Positions 6,776-15,569 of a DNA stretch of 53,461 nt are shown piece by piece. How positions within the stretch are numbered: position 1 is the stretch's first letter; each line of letters starts with the position of its first letter. Origin of the DNA: CAYRPN01 sp964426135 (GTDB lineage Bacteria > Planctomycetota > Phycisphaerae > Phycisphaerales > Phycisphaeraceae); contig CAYRPN010000028.1 in the NCBI GenBank assembly GCA_964426135.1, positions 1 to 53,461 of the forward strand. The letters are read 5' to 3'. A model generated the notes under the pieces. That model did not search any database. It was given only the letters and a program-made list of their open reading frames with translations, and was not told the DNA's origin. A program made the translations under genes and the position numbers.

Positions 6776-8956
6776 CTACTTCATCGTCTCAATCAGCTTC
6801 GCCTCATCCCAAATCTCCACGCCCAGCGCCTTCGCCTTGTCCAGTTTGCTGCCGGCGTCTTCGCCGACGATGAGCAGGCTGGTTTTTTTGGAGACGCTGT
6901 CGGAGACGGTCGCGCCCAGGGCCATGAGTTTCTCGGCGAGTTCCTTGCGGCCGAAGCCGGCGAGCGTGCCGGTGATGACGATGGTCTTGCCGGCGAAGGG
7001 CGAGTTGGCAACGGGCGCCGCGCGTTTGTCTTCGGTGAGTTTGACACCGGCGTCCTTCAGTTCACCGATGACGCGCCGGCCTGCTTCGCTGTGCAGGAAT
7101 TCGTACACGGCCTTGGCGGTGACTTCGCCGAAGTCTTCGACTCGCGTGAGTTCGTCGAGCGACGCGGCGATGATCTTGTCGATGTCGCCGAAGTGCTGGG
7201 CGAGCCTGCGCGATCCGCCCGTGCCGGTGTGGCGAATGCCCAGGCCGCTGAGCACGCGCGCCAGGCCGCGGCCCTTGGATTCCTCGATGCCGGCGAGCAG
7301 GTTGTCCACCTTTTTCTCGCCCATGCGGTCGAGTTTGCGAACCGCATCGCGATGATCCGTCAAGCGGTAGATGTCGCCGAAGGATTTGAGCAGGCCCGCG
7401 TCGGCCAGTTGCTGCACGGTGCTGTCGCCCAGGCCCTCGATATCCATCTGATCGCGCGAGGCGAACCAGATCAGCCGCTCGCGCACCTGAGCGGGGCACT
7501 GCGGATTCACGCAGCGGATCGCGGCTTCGTCCTCCTCGCGCACGAGCTTCTCACCGCAACTGATGCACTTGCTCGGCGGCTCCACTTCGCGAGCGCCCTT
7601 GGGCCGCTTGTCCGCGACGATGGCGACCACCTGCGGAATGATCTCGCCGGCTTTCTCGACGACGACGGTATCGCCCACGCGGATGTCCTTGGCGCGAATC
7701 TCATCGATGTTGTGCAGGCTCGCGCGCTTCACCGTCGTGCCCGCCAGGAACACCGGCTCCAGCTCGGCGACCGGCGTGTGCGTGCCGCCCTTGCCCACTT
7801 GCCACGTGATCGCATTCAGCTTCGTCGTGGCCTGCTCGGCGGCATATTTGTAGGCGATGCACCAGCGCGGGCTCTTGCTGGTGAAGCCCAGCGTCGTCTG
7901 CCAGTCCAGGCGATCGACTTTGATCACCGCGCCATCGGTGCCGTAGGGCAGTTTGCGCCGCGCGCCGTCAACATCCTGGATGAACTGCCAGACTTCGTCG
8001 ATGCCCTTGCAAATGCGACTGAGCGGATTGGTGGGCAGGCCGAAGCGTCGCACGGCCGCCATGAAGTCGGAGTAGGTCGCGAAGTTGTCCGGCTCCACCT
8101 CGCCGCGGCCGTGCGCGAAGAACGCGAGTTTGCGGTGGGCGACCACTTTCGGATCGAGTTGCTTCAGCGTGCCCGCCGTGGCGTTGCGCGGATTGGCGAA
8201 CAGCTCCTCGCCGGCGCTTTCGCGTTCCTTGTTGATGCGCTCGAACTCCGCCTGCGGCATGTAGATCTCGCCGCGCACTTCGAGCACGCGGGGAATCGCA
8301 GGCGTGCCGGTGCTTTCGTCGGCGTTCGCCGCTTCACCGCTGCCGTCGTCCGGCTCGGCATCACCGAAAAGGCTTGCGGTTGCCGCGCTCTTTGATTTGC
8401 CTTTTTTTCGTTCGGCCTTTCCCGCCTTCGCCGCGGCTTTGGCGGGCGCCGTAGCCTGCAGTTCCAGCGGCACCGACCGGATGGTGCGCACATTGTGCGT
8501 GACATCATCGCCCTTGGTGCCATCGCCGCGAGTCAGGGCGAGCGCGAGCTTGCCGTTCTCATAGCGCAAGCTCACCGCCAGCCCATCGATCTTCGGCTCA
8601 CCGACATAGACGATGTCGGCATCGCTCGCGCCGGGCGTGCCCACCAGTCCCTTCACCACGCGTTGATGCCAGGCGCGCAGCTCGGTCTGGTCGTAGGTGT
8701 TGTCGATGGAGAACATCCCGCGTGCGTGGGGCAGCGTGCGGAACCCGCTGATGGGCGCGCCGCCGACGCGCTGCGTGGGCGAATCGGCGTCGAACTGGTC
8801 GGGGTACTTCGCCTCCAGTTCCGAAAGTTCGCGCAACAGGCGGTCGAACTCGGCATCGGAAATCTCCGGCCGGGCCTCGACGTAGTAAAGGTGATTGTGA
8901 CGGTGCAGCTCCTTGCGAAGCGCCCCGATACGTTGAAGGTCGGTGTCCCTGGACAT
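6776..8956 (-). CDS. ligA: NAD-dependent DNA ligase LigA
   Basis: LigA seals nicks in DNA using NAD+. The 726-residue protein shows the adenylation motif EPKIDGLAVSL with catalytic Lys122, the four-Cys zinc finger (CISCGEK...CVNPQCP), helix-hairpin-helix repeats and a C-terminal BRCT domain (GKTIVITGTLAGFGRKEL). A low-complexity insert of about 54 residues (168-221, rich in A, K, E and G) sits inside the adenylation domain and explains the length above the usual ~670. ATG 8956 is chosen because the conserved N-terminus begins there. A TACAAT box lies exactly 6 nt upstream, implying a leaderless transcript. Confidence 0.97.
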   Translation of the reverse strand: MSRDTDLQRIGALRKELHRHNHLYYVEARPEISDAEFDRLLRELSELEAKYPDQFDADSPTQRVGGAPISGFRTLPHARGMFSIDNTYDQTELRAWHQRVVKGLVGTPGASDADIVYVGEPKIDGLAVSLRYENGKLALALTRGDGTKGDDVTHNVRTIRSVPLELQATAPAKAAAKAGKAERKKGKSKSAATASLFGDAEPDDGSGEAANADESTGTPAIPRVLEVRGEIYMPQAEFERINKERESAGEELFANPRNATAGTLKQLDPKVVAHRKLAFFAHGRGEVEPDNFATYSDFMAAVRRFGLPTNPLSRICKGIDEVWQFIQDVDGARRKLPYGTDGAVIKVDRLDWQTTLGFTSKSPRWCIAYKYAAEQATTKLNAITWQVGKGGTHTPVAELEPVFLAGTTVKRASLHNIDEIRAKDIRVGDTVVVEKAGEIIPQVVAIVADKRPKGAREVEPPSKCISCGEKLVREEDEAAIRCVNPQCPAQVRERLIWFASRDQMDIEGLGDSTVQQLADAGLLKSFGDIYRLTDHRDAVRKLDRMGEKKVDNLLAGIEESKGRGLARVLSGLGIRHTGTGGSRRLAQHFGDIDKIIAASLDELTRVEDFGEVTAKAVYEFLHSEAGRRVIGELKDAGVKLTEDKRAAPVANSPFAGKTIVITGTLAGFGRKELAEKLMALGATVSDSVSKKTSLLIVGEDAGSKLDKAKALGVEIWDEAKLIETMK

Positions 8957-8962
8957 GTCGGA

Positions 8963-8968
8963 ATTGTA
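8963..8968 (-). promoter_or_regulatory. TACAAT -10 box, leaderless ligA promoter
   Basis: On the minus strand TACAAT is followed by six bases and then ATG, placing the predicted transcription start on the A of the start codon. No Shine-Dalgarno is present. No convincing -35 was identified. Confidence 0.5.
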
Positions 8969-8993
8969 ATCAGCTTCACGGCGGACGGAACGC

Positions 8994-9129
8994 GTAGGGT
9001 GGGCACCGCCCACCATGGGAACCCCCACGTGTCAAGACGCAAGTTCCTCCTTCGCCGTTGGCAGTGCCGATGCGCGTTGTCGTTCGCTTCGGCCCCTTCC
9101 GCGCCCGCGGTGGGCAGTGCCCACCCTAC
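8994..9129. repeat. BIME-like element, GTAG family (GGTGGGC stem)
   Basis: The left unit is GTAG followed by GGTGGGC, a short loop and GCCCACC. The right unit is its mirror image ending GCCCACC-CTAC. The spacer is about 90 bp. It fills the gap between the ligA start and the GH57 stop. Confidence 0.75.
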
Positions 9130-9138
9130 GCCGACGAA

Positions 9139-10338
9139 TCAAATTCTCTCCCCGCGCGTGTCCGTCCGGCTGCGCAGATTGTCCAGGACGTTCATGAAGT
9201 TGATGTAGCTGTCGTAGGGCGATTCATAGGGGTTGAAGTACTTGTGCACGTCGCCGTCGGAGAAATACTTCGTGCACATGTAGTAGAAATGATCGCTGCT
9301 GGTGAGCCGGCGCCAGTCGCGAAGCAGTTCCGCGTCGCCGGCGTCCTTCACCGGCCGCTCCAGCTTGTAAAGCTCGTGCAGCGCGTTGCTCTGCATCGCA
9401 TTGCCCAGCCAGGCGGATAGATCGCGTTCAGTATCGGCCCAACTGATCATGTGGGGCACATCAAACTCGCCCGCCGCCGGGTACGCCTTGATGCATTCGC
9501 TGGGCGTGCGGAAATCGTTGTCGCCGTGGCCGGCGTTGAGCACTTCGCCGGGCAGCGCCTTGAGGAAATCGAAGATGCCGGTCTCCGCCCACTGGTGTTC
9601 GCCGAAGGTTTCGTAATCGACGAAGAGATTGCAGAGCTGGCCTTTGCCGTTGATGTCGTTGACCCAGCGGGCGAACTTGTCCGCCGTCAGGGGCCAGTCG
9701 GGCCAGCTTCGGTTGGAGAAGCGGAAGGCGATGTCATCGCTGAGGCGGTAGTTTTTGAGGAGGACTTTCAGGCCGTTGCTGTGCGGCGGGGAATAGGGCA
9801 CATTCGGCGATCGCGCGCCCAGGATGTGGTCCGCGCCCTCGGCGATCACGCCCTGGTACAGGCCCGATTCCGCCACGTACCGGGCCAGGTCGTTGTTGTA
9901 GATCAGCTCCGTGTTGCGGAAGACGGCGGGCTTCTGCCCGAAAAGTTCCTCCACCAGTTTCGCGTGCATGGCGATCTGCTCGCGGAACTCCTCCCGGCTG
10001 TAGAGAAACGCCAGGCTGTGGTGGTACGTCTCGCCCAGGAACTCGACGCAGCCGGTCGCGGCCAACTGCTGAAAGAGTTCGATCACTTTCGGGTGCAGCG
10101 AGCGCAGTTGCTCGAGCACGATGCCGGTGAGGGAATAGGCGACGCGGAATCGGCCGTCGTGCTTGCGCACGAGATCGAGGATCGTCTGCGTGGCGGGGAT
10201 GTAGCACCGCTGCGCGACGCGCTCGAGAATCTGCCGATTGCGGTACTCGTCGAAGTAGTTCGTACCGGTATCGAAGACGCTGTACCGACGCAGGCGGTAC
10301 GGCTGGTGGACTTGAAAATAGAAACATACCGACGCCAT
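9139..10338 (-). CDS. Glycoside hydrolase family 57 (alpha-amylase-like)
   Basis: The 399-residue protein begins MASVCFYFQVHQPYRLR, the GH57 'HQP' motif 1. Other motifs are GETYHHS near 102, FRNTELIYNN with likely nucleophile Glu144, and LFVDYETFGEH with likely acid Asp241. No signal peptide is seen, so action on cytoplasmic alpha-glucan is likely; GH57 members include amylases, glucanotransferases and branching enzymes, and I cannot separate these. ATG 10338 is chosen; codons upstream lack family similarity. It lies downstream of ligA's divergently oriented repeat element and is divergent from alaS. Confidence 0.9.
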   Translation of the reverse strand: MASVCFYFQVHQPYRLRRYSVFDTGTNYFDEYRNRQILERVAQRCYIPATQTILDLVRKHDGRFRVAYSLTGIVLEQLRSLHPKVIELFQQLAATGCVEFLGETYHHSLAFLYSREEFREQIAMHAKLVEELFGQKPAVFRNTELIYNNDLARYVAESGLYQGVIAEGADHILGARSPNVPYSPPHSNGLKVLLKNYRLSDDIAFRFSNRSWPDWPLTADKFARWVNDINGKGQLCNLFVDYETFGEHQWAETGIFDFLKALPGEVLNAGHGDNDFRTPSECIKAYPAAGEFDVPHMISWADTERDLSAWLGNAMQSNALHELYKLERPVKDAGDAELLRDWRRLTSSDHFYYMCTKYFSDGDVHKYFNPYESPYDSYINFMNVLDNLRSRTDTRGERI

Positions 10339-10752
10339 GGCGTCGCACCTCACAAGCCGCTTGCGGCTTAGCATGCCCCGCACGAACCGACACGTGGTGA
10401 TCGCGCGCGACTACCGATATACTACGCGATTTCCCGCGATCAGGCACGCGGCTTGGTCTGTGACGAGCCGCAGAAGAACCACAAGGCACACAAAGGCGCG
10501 AAGAACACGAAGAGGAGAAGAGGACGAGACGGAGAGACGGAGCGTTGGAGAGGCGAAGTGACGAGGGAGCGGACCAGAACAGACCAGAAAAGATCAAATC
10601 GCTGGAAACAAGCCCAGACCCAACGCAGGCGTCCGCAATTGAATCCACAACGCCTTCCTCATCTTTGTGTCCTTCGTGCCTTCGTGTCCTTTGTGATTCC
10701 CGCTTCGTTTCCTTAAATCCGAAATCCCAAATCCGAAATCCGAAATTCCCCC
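10339..10752. repeat. Repeat-filled gap between GH57 gene and alaS
   Basis: This 414-bp divergent region has a small hairpin at 10354-10369 (AAGCCGC-TT-GCGGCTT). An 8-bp-type array follows around 10475-10545 (CACAAAGG/CGAAGAAC style), and the complementary array lies around 10655-10700 (CTTCGTGC/CTTTGTGT), so the two can pair. A 7-bp AAATCCG array at about 10714-10748 ends 5 bp before the alaS ATG. Nothing else coding is supported. Promoters for both genes must lie here but are not obvious. Confidence 0.7.
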
Positions 10753-13700
10753 ATGCTCACCAGCGCCGAAATCCGTCAGCAGTACATCGACTTCTTCGTC
10801 CAGAAGCACGGCCACACCTTCGTGCCGTCTTCGCCCGTGGTGCCCGTGGGCGATCCGACGCTGCTCTTCACCAACGCGGGCATGAACCAGTTCAAGCCTT
10901 ATTTCCTGGGCACCGAGCAGTCGCCGTGGAAGCGCGTCGCCAACACGCAGAAGTGCATCCGCGCCGGCGGCAAGCACAACGACCTGGACGATGTCGGCCG
11001 ATCTCGCCGCCATCACACCTTCTTCGAGATGCTCGGCAACTGGTCCTTCGGCGATTACTTCAAAGTCGGCGCGATCCAGATGGCGTGGGAGCTGCTCACG
11101 AAGGTGTGGAAGCTCGACCCCAGGCGCCTGCACGTCTCCTGTTTTGAAGGCGATGAAAAGAACGGCGTCCCCCGCGACACCGAAGCAGCCGACATCTGGA
11201 AAAAAATCTGCGGCGTGCCCGATCACCACATCCACTACTTCGGCAAAGACAACTTCTGGGAAATGGGCGACACCGGCCCCTGCGGCCCGTGCACCGAAAT
11301 CTACATCGACCGCACGCCCGACATGACCGGCGGCAAGGACGTCAACGGCGAAGACCCGCGCGTGATGGAAATCTGGAACCTCGTCTTCATCCAGTACAAC
11401 CGCAACGCCGACCGATCGCTTGCGCCTCTGCCTGCTCAGCACGTCGATACGGGCATGGGCTTCGAACGCATCACGCAAGTCATTCAAGGAGCTGACAGCA
11501 ACTTCGGCATCGACCTGTGGAATCCGTTCTTCGCGAAGATCAGCGAGATCAGCGGTCACAAATACACCGGCCTGTTCACGAAGACGAACAGCGTGGATCC
11601 GGTCGCCGAGGCCGCGAACCCGCAGCTTCGCACGGACATCGCCTTCCGCGTGATCGCCGACCACGCGCGGTGCCTGACCTTCGCACTGACGGATGGCGCG
11701 GTGCCGACGAATGAAGGCCGCGGTTACGTGCTGCGGCGCATTCTCCGCCGCGCGGTGCGCTTTGGCCGGCAGCAGTTGGGCGTGACGGAGCCGTTCGTTC
11801 ACAAGCTTGTCGATGTCGTCGTCGACGCCATGGGCGCGGCGTTCCCGGAACTGAAGAAGAATCCGAAGCAGGTGATCGAGCTGATCAAGGATGAGGAGAT
11901 CAGTTTTGGTCGCACGATTGATCGCGGCATTGAACTGTTTGAAGAAGCCGCAACGCGCGCGAAACAATCTACCAACGGCGCCACGAATGCAACCACCAAA
12001 GCCGACGCACTCCTGTGCGTCGGTGCCGCCGACGCCTTCAAACTCCACGACACCTACGGCTTCCCCCTCGACCTCACCGAAGTGATGGCCCAGGAACGCG
12101 GCATGACCGTCGATGTCGAAGGCTTCAAACGCCTCATGGAGGAGGCGAAAGACAAAGCCCGCGGCGGCGGCGATGCGGCGGACGCCACCACCTCCCTCAC
12201 CGAACTCGTTCAGCGTTTCAAGTTCCCCGCCACGCAGTTCTTCGGCTACGAGCAAACCAAACTGGACGCGGTCACCTGCGTCCACGTCTTCCGTCTGCAC
12301 GGAGCGACTTACGAGCCCGTCGAACACGCGGCGGTCGGCGACAAGGTCGCGCTCGTCCTCGAACGCACCTGCTTCTACGCTGAGTCCGGCGGACAGGTCG
12401 GCGACCGCGGCACCATCGAGAACCGCTTCGGCGCCGTCGTCACCGTGGAAGACACCATCAAGATCGGCGATGTATTCTTTCACCTGGGAACGGTGACCCG
12501 TGGTCCACAGACCGCGCCTCCCGCCCCGGGCATGGGGGCTTCAAGCCCCCATGCCCAGGGCGCACCAACTTTCGTCAGCGCCGCCGATGATTCCAAGCCC
12601 CACCGCCTGCGCGTCGACGAATCCCGCCGCGGCAGGATCGCGTCCAATCACACGATGACGCACGTGATGAACCACAAGCTCCGCGCGATCCTCGGCGATC
12701 ACGTGGCGCAGAAGGGCTCGCTCGTCGATGACGAAAAGACTCGCTTCGACTTCGCCCACAACGCCGGCATCAGCGAAGGCGACGCGGCGAAGATCGAAGA
12801 ACTGGTCAACGCCGACATCGCCGCCGACCTGCCTGTGCATTACGACTACGCCCCGCAGGCGGACGCCCTGAAAATCCACGGCCTGCGCGCCGTCTTCGGC
12901 GAGAAATATCCCCCCACCGTGCGCGTCGTTTCCATCGGGCCGTCGCTCGCTGACCTCATGAAGAACCCATCGAACAAGGAATGGGAAAACCGCAGCATCG
13001 AGTTCTGCGGCGGCACGCATCTGAAAAAGACCGGCGACGCCGAGGGCTTCGCGATCGTCAGCGAAGAAGCCGTCGCCAAAGGCGTGCGCCGCATCACCGC
13101 GATCACCGGCGCCACCGCGCACAAGGCGAGCGCGTCGGGGCAGATGCTGCTTTCGCGGGTCGCCGCGCTGAAAACATCCGCCTCCGGCATGGGGGCTTCA
13201 AGCCCCCATGCCGGCACTCCCCAGGCTCACGCCGCGCTCGAATCGCTCCCCGCCGCCGTTGCGGAAATCACCACGACTCTCAACGAGCAGCAGATTCCGC
13301 TGCTGATGAAATCGAAGATTCGCGAAGGCCTTGCGGAGCTGCAGCGCATCGTGAAAGAGTTTGAGAAGGAAAAGAGCAAGGCCGCGGCCGGCAACGTCGT
13401 CGACGCCGCCCGGCAGATCGCCGAGAGCGCCGCGGGGAATCTCATCGTTGCCGAAGTTCCCGGCGCTGATCCGGAGACGCTGCGCACCGCGATGGACGTG
13501 ATCCGCAAGAAGTGCCCCGACGCGGCGATGCTGCTGGGCTCGGTATCGACGCCGCCGCCTGCCAGTGACGGCACGCCCCAGCCCGCCAAGCTCTCCTTCC
13601 TCGCGGCGGTGCCGGACGCCTTGATCAAGAAGGGCCTCAAAGCCGGCGACTGGGTGAAGGAAGTCGCCAAAGTCGCCGGCGGCGGCGGCGGCGGCCGACC

Positions 13701-13791
13701 GGACGTGGCGCAGGCCGGCGGCAAGGACCCGGCGAAACTCGCCGACGCGCTGGAGGCGGGGCGGAAGTTCGCGGCGGGGAAGATGGGCTGA
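10753..13791 (+). CDS. alaS: Alanyl-tRNA synthetase
   Basis: AlaRS charges tRNA-Ala and edits Ser/Gly mischarging. The catalytic core is clear (TNAGMNQFKPYF, FFEMLGNWSFGDYFK, GGRGYVLRRI-like NEGRGYVLRRILRR). The editing domain has NHTMTHVMN and CGGTH zinc-ligand motifs, and there is a C-terminal DHHA1-like region. At 1012 residues it is longer than the usual ~875. Part of the excess is two in-frame palindromes encoding GMGASSPHA, in the editing-domain entry (12528-12556) and the C-terminal linker (13184-13214). ATG 10753 follows directly on an AAATCCG array and no Shine-Dalgarno is visible. Confidence 0.97.
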   Translation: MLTSAEIRQQYIDFFVQKHGHTFVPSSPVVPVGDPTLLFTNAGMNQFKPYFLGTEQSPWKRVANTQKCIRAGGKHNDLDDVGRSRRHHTFFEMLGNWSFGDYFKVGAIQMAWELLTKVWKLDPRRLHVSCFEGDEKNGVPRDTEAADIWKKICGVPDHHIHYFGKDNFWEMGDTGPCGPCTEIYIDRTPDMTGGKDVNGEDPRVMEIWNLVFIQYNRNADRSLAPLPAQHVDTGMGFERITQVIQGADSNFGIDLWNPFFAKISEISGHKYTGLFTKTNSVDPVAEAANPQLRTDIAFRVIADHARCLTFALTDGAVPTNEGRGYVLRRILRRAVRFGRQQLGVTEPFVHKLVDVVVDAMGAAFPELKKNPKQVIELIKDEEISFGRTIDRGIELFEEAATRAKQSTNGATNATTKADALLCVGAADAFKLHDTYGFPLDLTEVMAQERGMTVDVEGFKRLMEEAKDKARGGGDAADATTSLTELVQRFKFPATQFFGYEQTKLDAVTCVHVFRLHGATYEPVEHAAVGDKVALVLERTCFYAESGGQVGDRGTIENRFGAVVTVEDTIKIGDVFFHLGTVTRGPQTAPPAPGMGASSPHAQGAPTFVSAADDSKPHRLRVDESRRGRIASNHTMTHVMNHKLRAILGDHVAQKGSLVDDEKTRFDFAHNAGISEGDAAKIEELVNADIAADLPVHYDYAPQADALKIHGLRAVFGEKYPPTVRVVSIGPSLADLMKNPSNKEWENRSIEFCGGTHLKKTGDAEGFAIVSEEAVAKGVRRITAITGATAHKASASGQMLLSRVAALKTSASGMGASSPHAGTPQAHAALESLPAAVAEITTTLNEQQIPLLMKSKIREGLAELQRIVKEFEKEKSKAAAGNVVDAARQIAESAAGNLIVAEVPGADPETLRTAMDVIRKKCPDAAMLLGSVSTPPPASDGTPQPAKLSFLAAVPDALIKKGLKAGDWVKEVAKVAGGGGGGRPDVAQAGGKDPAKLADALEAGRKFAAGKMG
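12528..12556. repeat. Perfect palindrome inside alaS, copy 1
   Basis: The core GGGGGCTTCAAGCCCCC is flanked by complementary GGGCAT/ATGCCC arms, giving a 29-bp near-perfect palindrome. It is translated as GMGASSPHA. Confidence 0.9.
13184..13214. repeat. Perfect palindrome inside alaS, copy 2
   Basis: The same core GGGGGCTTCAAGCCCCC with CCGGCAT/ATGCCGG arms lies 656 bp after the first copy and is translated in the same frame as GMGASSPHA. The bases outside the palindrome differ between copies, so this is an inserted unit rather than a local duplication. Confidence 0.9.
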
Positions 13792-13795
13792 TCCC

Positions 13796-13905
13796 GTAGG
13801 GTGGGCTGAGTCCGCGAAGCCCACCACCGCTCGCCCATTGATGAACCAGACGCCAATGCGCGATGAACGTCAAACGGTGAGCTGCGCGGACTCAACCCAC
13901 CCTAC
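13796..13905. repeat. BIME-like element, GTAG family (GGTGGGCT stem)
   Basis: GTAG, then GGTGGGCT, loop GAGTCCGCGA and AGCCCACC form the left hairpin. The right end carries the mirrored version ending CCCACC-CTAC. It begins 4 bp after the alaS stop and could also serve as its terminator. Confidence 0.8.
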
Positions 13906-13932
13906 GCGAAGCCAAGCACGCGCCAGCCGGGA

Positions 13933-13938
13933 TATACT
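13933..13938 (+). promoter_or_regulatory. TATACT -10 box, leaderless promoter of the toxin-antitoxin pair
   Basis: TATACT is followed by TCAATT (6 nt) and ATG at 13945, which places the predicted transcription start at the start codon. There is no Shine-Dalgarno. Confidence 0.5.
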
Positions 13939-13944
13939 TCAATT

Positions 13945-14163
13945 ATGACTCCAGCCGCCGCCATCACCGGCCTTTCGGTCCCCCAGAAACTTCAACTGAT
14001 GGAAGCGATCTGGGACGATCTGTGCCGCAGTGACTCCGAGGTTCCCGCGCCCGCCTGGCACGAACAGGTCTTGAAAGATCGCCAGAATCGCATCGATCGC
14101 GGCGAGGCGCATTTCGACGACTGGGAAACCGCCAAGCAACGCATTCGCGAGGCGACCCGATGA
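13945..14163 (+). CDS. Addiction-module component (antitoxin)
   Basis: The 72-residue protein has the pattern of the short helical 'putative addiction module component' family: LSVPQKLQLMEAIWDDL, then W-H-x-x-x-L near the middle (APAWHEQVLKDRQNRI) and a C-terminal DDWETAKQRIR. Such proteins neutralise a neighbouring RelE/ParE-fold toxin and probably autoregulate. The stop overlaps the toxin start by 4 bp (ATGA at 14160), so translation is coupled. Confidence 0.85.
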   Translation: MTPAAAITGLSVPQKLQLMEAIWDDLCRSDSEVPAPAWHEQVLKDRQNRIDRGEAHFDDWETAKQRIREATR

Positions 14164-14453
14164 AGATCGTCATCCTCGACGAAGTGCAGCAGGATCTCAT
14201 CGGCGGCTTCCATTTCTACGAGCGACAGGAACCGGGCGTCGGCGACTATTTCCTCGACTCCGTGATGGCCGACATCGATTCGCTCCTGCTCTACGCCGGC
14301 GTGCATGCCGTTCATTTCGGCAAGCATCGCATGCTTTGCAAACGATTTCCCGTCAGCGTCTATTACAACGTGGAAGCGGAGGAAATCCGAGTTGTCGCGG
14401 TGCTCGACCAACGGCGCGATCCGGCGTGGATTCGCAAGCGGTTGACAAAGTAG
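14160..14453 (+). CDS. RelE/ParE family toxin
   Basis: The 97-residue protein has the RelE/ParE fold signature: an N-terminal beta strand, helices around EVQQDLIGGFHFYERQEPGVGDYF, and the C-terminal strands PVSVYYNVEAEEIRVVAVLDQRRDP. ParE-type members poison DNA gyrase and RelE-type members cleave mRNA; the sequence is closer in style to ParE but the target is not proven. It forms an operon with the preceding antitoxin through an ATGA overlap. It is convergent with the PIN-toxin gene and only 4 bp separate their ends. Confidence 0.85.
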   Translation: MKIVILDEVQQDLIGGFHFYERQEPGVGDYFLDSVMADIDSLLLYAGVHAVHFGKHRMLCKRFPVSVYYNVEAEEIRVVAVLDQRRDPAWIRKRLTK

Positions 14454-14457
14454 CCAA

Positions 14458-14865
14458 TCACCCCGGCTCGCACCGCAGCAGCGCCTCAAACCCCGCCTGT
14501 TCGAAGTGATGGTCGAACGTCAGTGCCTGCGCGATGCCGCGATCCTGCATGATGACGAACGAAACGCAGTCGGTGAGCGACCATGCTTTGTCCGGCCTTC
14601 TTCGATGGAATGCGACGGCCGCTTCGTGCAACATTGAATCCACAGGAAGGTACTCAACCAGCGGCTGGCTCAAGACCGCTTCAAGTCGGCGGTGGGATTC
14701 GACCCGCAGCGACGTGCCGGAAAAGTAGTTGAGCAATTCGACCACGATCAGTTGGTGAACGACGAACGATCCGGGGGCGCGGCGTGCCCACTTCAACGCG
14801 CGGCGATGCAGTTCGTCCGCCGGATCGATCATGGCAATCAGGTAGCTCGTGTCAATGAGAATCAC
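14458..14865 (-). CDS. PIN-domain toxin, VapC type (module 1)
   Basis: The 135-residue PIN protein keeps the four acidic metal-binding residues: D5 (LIDTS), E43 (VVELLN), D99 (LTDC) and D118 (FDHHFEQ). VapC toxins are ribonucleases, often acting on tRNA or rRNA. The start overlaps the end of its antitoxin gene by 4 bp. The C-terminal stretch DHHFEQAGFEALLR is almost identical to that of the second PIN toxin 300 bp away, showing the two modules arose by duplication. Confidence 0.9.
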   Translation of the reverse strand: MILIDTSYLIAMIDPADELHRRALKWARRAPGSFVVHQLIVVELLNYFSGTSLRVESHRRLEAVLSQPLVEYLPVDSMLHEAAVAFHRRRPDKAWSLTDCVSFVIMQDRGIAQALTFDHHFEQAGFEALLRCEPG

Positions 14866-15104
14866 GGCTGCTTGGGATGTCCGTAGAGATAATGCTTGTA
14901 ATTGATCGAACCATCCGTGGGCATGTCGCCGCGGTCAACCGGCGGCTGTTTCTCTATCCAGTCGGCCAAGTCCGCAAGCGTCCCTTCGGATTCCGTGCGC
15001 TGGTCGGCGCGCACCGGAATCTCAACCCGTTTGCCGATTGGCAAATCCACCGGCTCGTCGGGCACGAACACCTTGCCGTCGAAATGGGCGCGGATCGTGG
15101 TCAT
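14862..15104 (-). CDS. VapB-like antitoxin, AF2212/DUF104 type (module 1)
   Basis: The 80-residue protein begins MTTIRAHFDGKVFVPDEPVD followed by LPIGKRVEIPV, the short DUF104/AF2212-like strand-rich N-terminus. A C-terminal tail (WIEKQPPVDRGDMPTDG) probably wraps the PIN toxin. ATG 15104 is chosen because conservation with the second module starts there and a TACGAT box lies 6 nt upstream. The stop overlaps the toxin ATG. Confidence 0.85.
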   Translation of the reverse strand: MTTIRAHFDGKVFVPDEPVDLPIGKRVEIPVRADQRTESEGTLADLADWIEKQPPVDRGDMPTDGSINYKHYLYGHPKQP

Positions 15105-15110
15105 GAGAAT

Positions 15111-15116
15111 ATCGTA
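15111..15116 (-). promoter_or_regulatory. TACGAT -10 box of VapBC module 1
   Basis: TACGAT-ATTCTC-ATG on the minus strand. The same arrangement is conserved upstream of module 2, so the promoter was duplicated with the genes. The predicted transcript is leaderless. Confidence 0.45.
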
Positions 15117-15158
15117 GCAGGCCATTTCCGGATCGCCTACCACACCGGCATCAGCAAC

Positions 15159-15569
15159 TCACCCCGGCTCGCGCCGCAGCGGCGCCTCGAATCCCGCCTG
15201 CTCGAAATGATGATCGTGGGCCAGCGCCGCGGTCAAGCCTTGCTGTTTCATCAGCACGAACGAGATGCAGTCGGTCAGCGACCACAACTTGTCCCGCCGG
15301 TCGCCATGCAGTTGAAGGCCCAGATCGAAGAGATCATCCTCGGCACCCTTGACGACGACGATCCCCAGTTGGGCGATCAAGGGTGGAATCAGCGCATGGC
15401 ACCGGACGCGCGGCAAGGGGGCCGACAGTCCATTGAATGTCTCGAGCAACACATACTCCGTCGTGATGACACGGTCCCGGAGGGAACGGAGCCAACGATG
15501 AGCCCGCTCGTGCAGCGAGTCGTCGGTGTTCACCAGCGCCACGAACCAGCCTGTGTCGGCGAAGGTCAT
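15159..15569 (-). CDS. PIN-domain toxin, VapC type (module 2)
   Basis: The 136-residue PIN protein carries D5 (FADTG), E43 (LLETFN), D100 (LTDC) and D119 (HDHHFEQ), so its nuclease site is complete. N-terminal halves of the two PIN toxins differ much more than their C-termini and their antitoxin partners, pointing to diversification or recombination after duplication. It overlaps its antitoxin gene by 4 bp. Confidence 0.9.
   Translation of the reverse strand: MTFADTGWFVALVNTDDSLHERAHRWLRSLRDRVITTEYVLLETFNGLSAPLPRVRCHALIPPLIAQLGIVVVKGAEDDLFDLGLQLHGDRRDKLWSLTDCISFVLMKQQGLTAALAHDHHFEQAGFEAPLRREPG

Noticed and set aside
10594..12483. Long open frame antisense to alaS
   Set aside because: Its protein has biased His/Arg/Ala-rich composition typical of the reverse strand of GC-rich genes, and alaS is certain.
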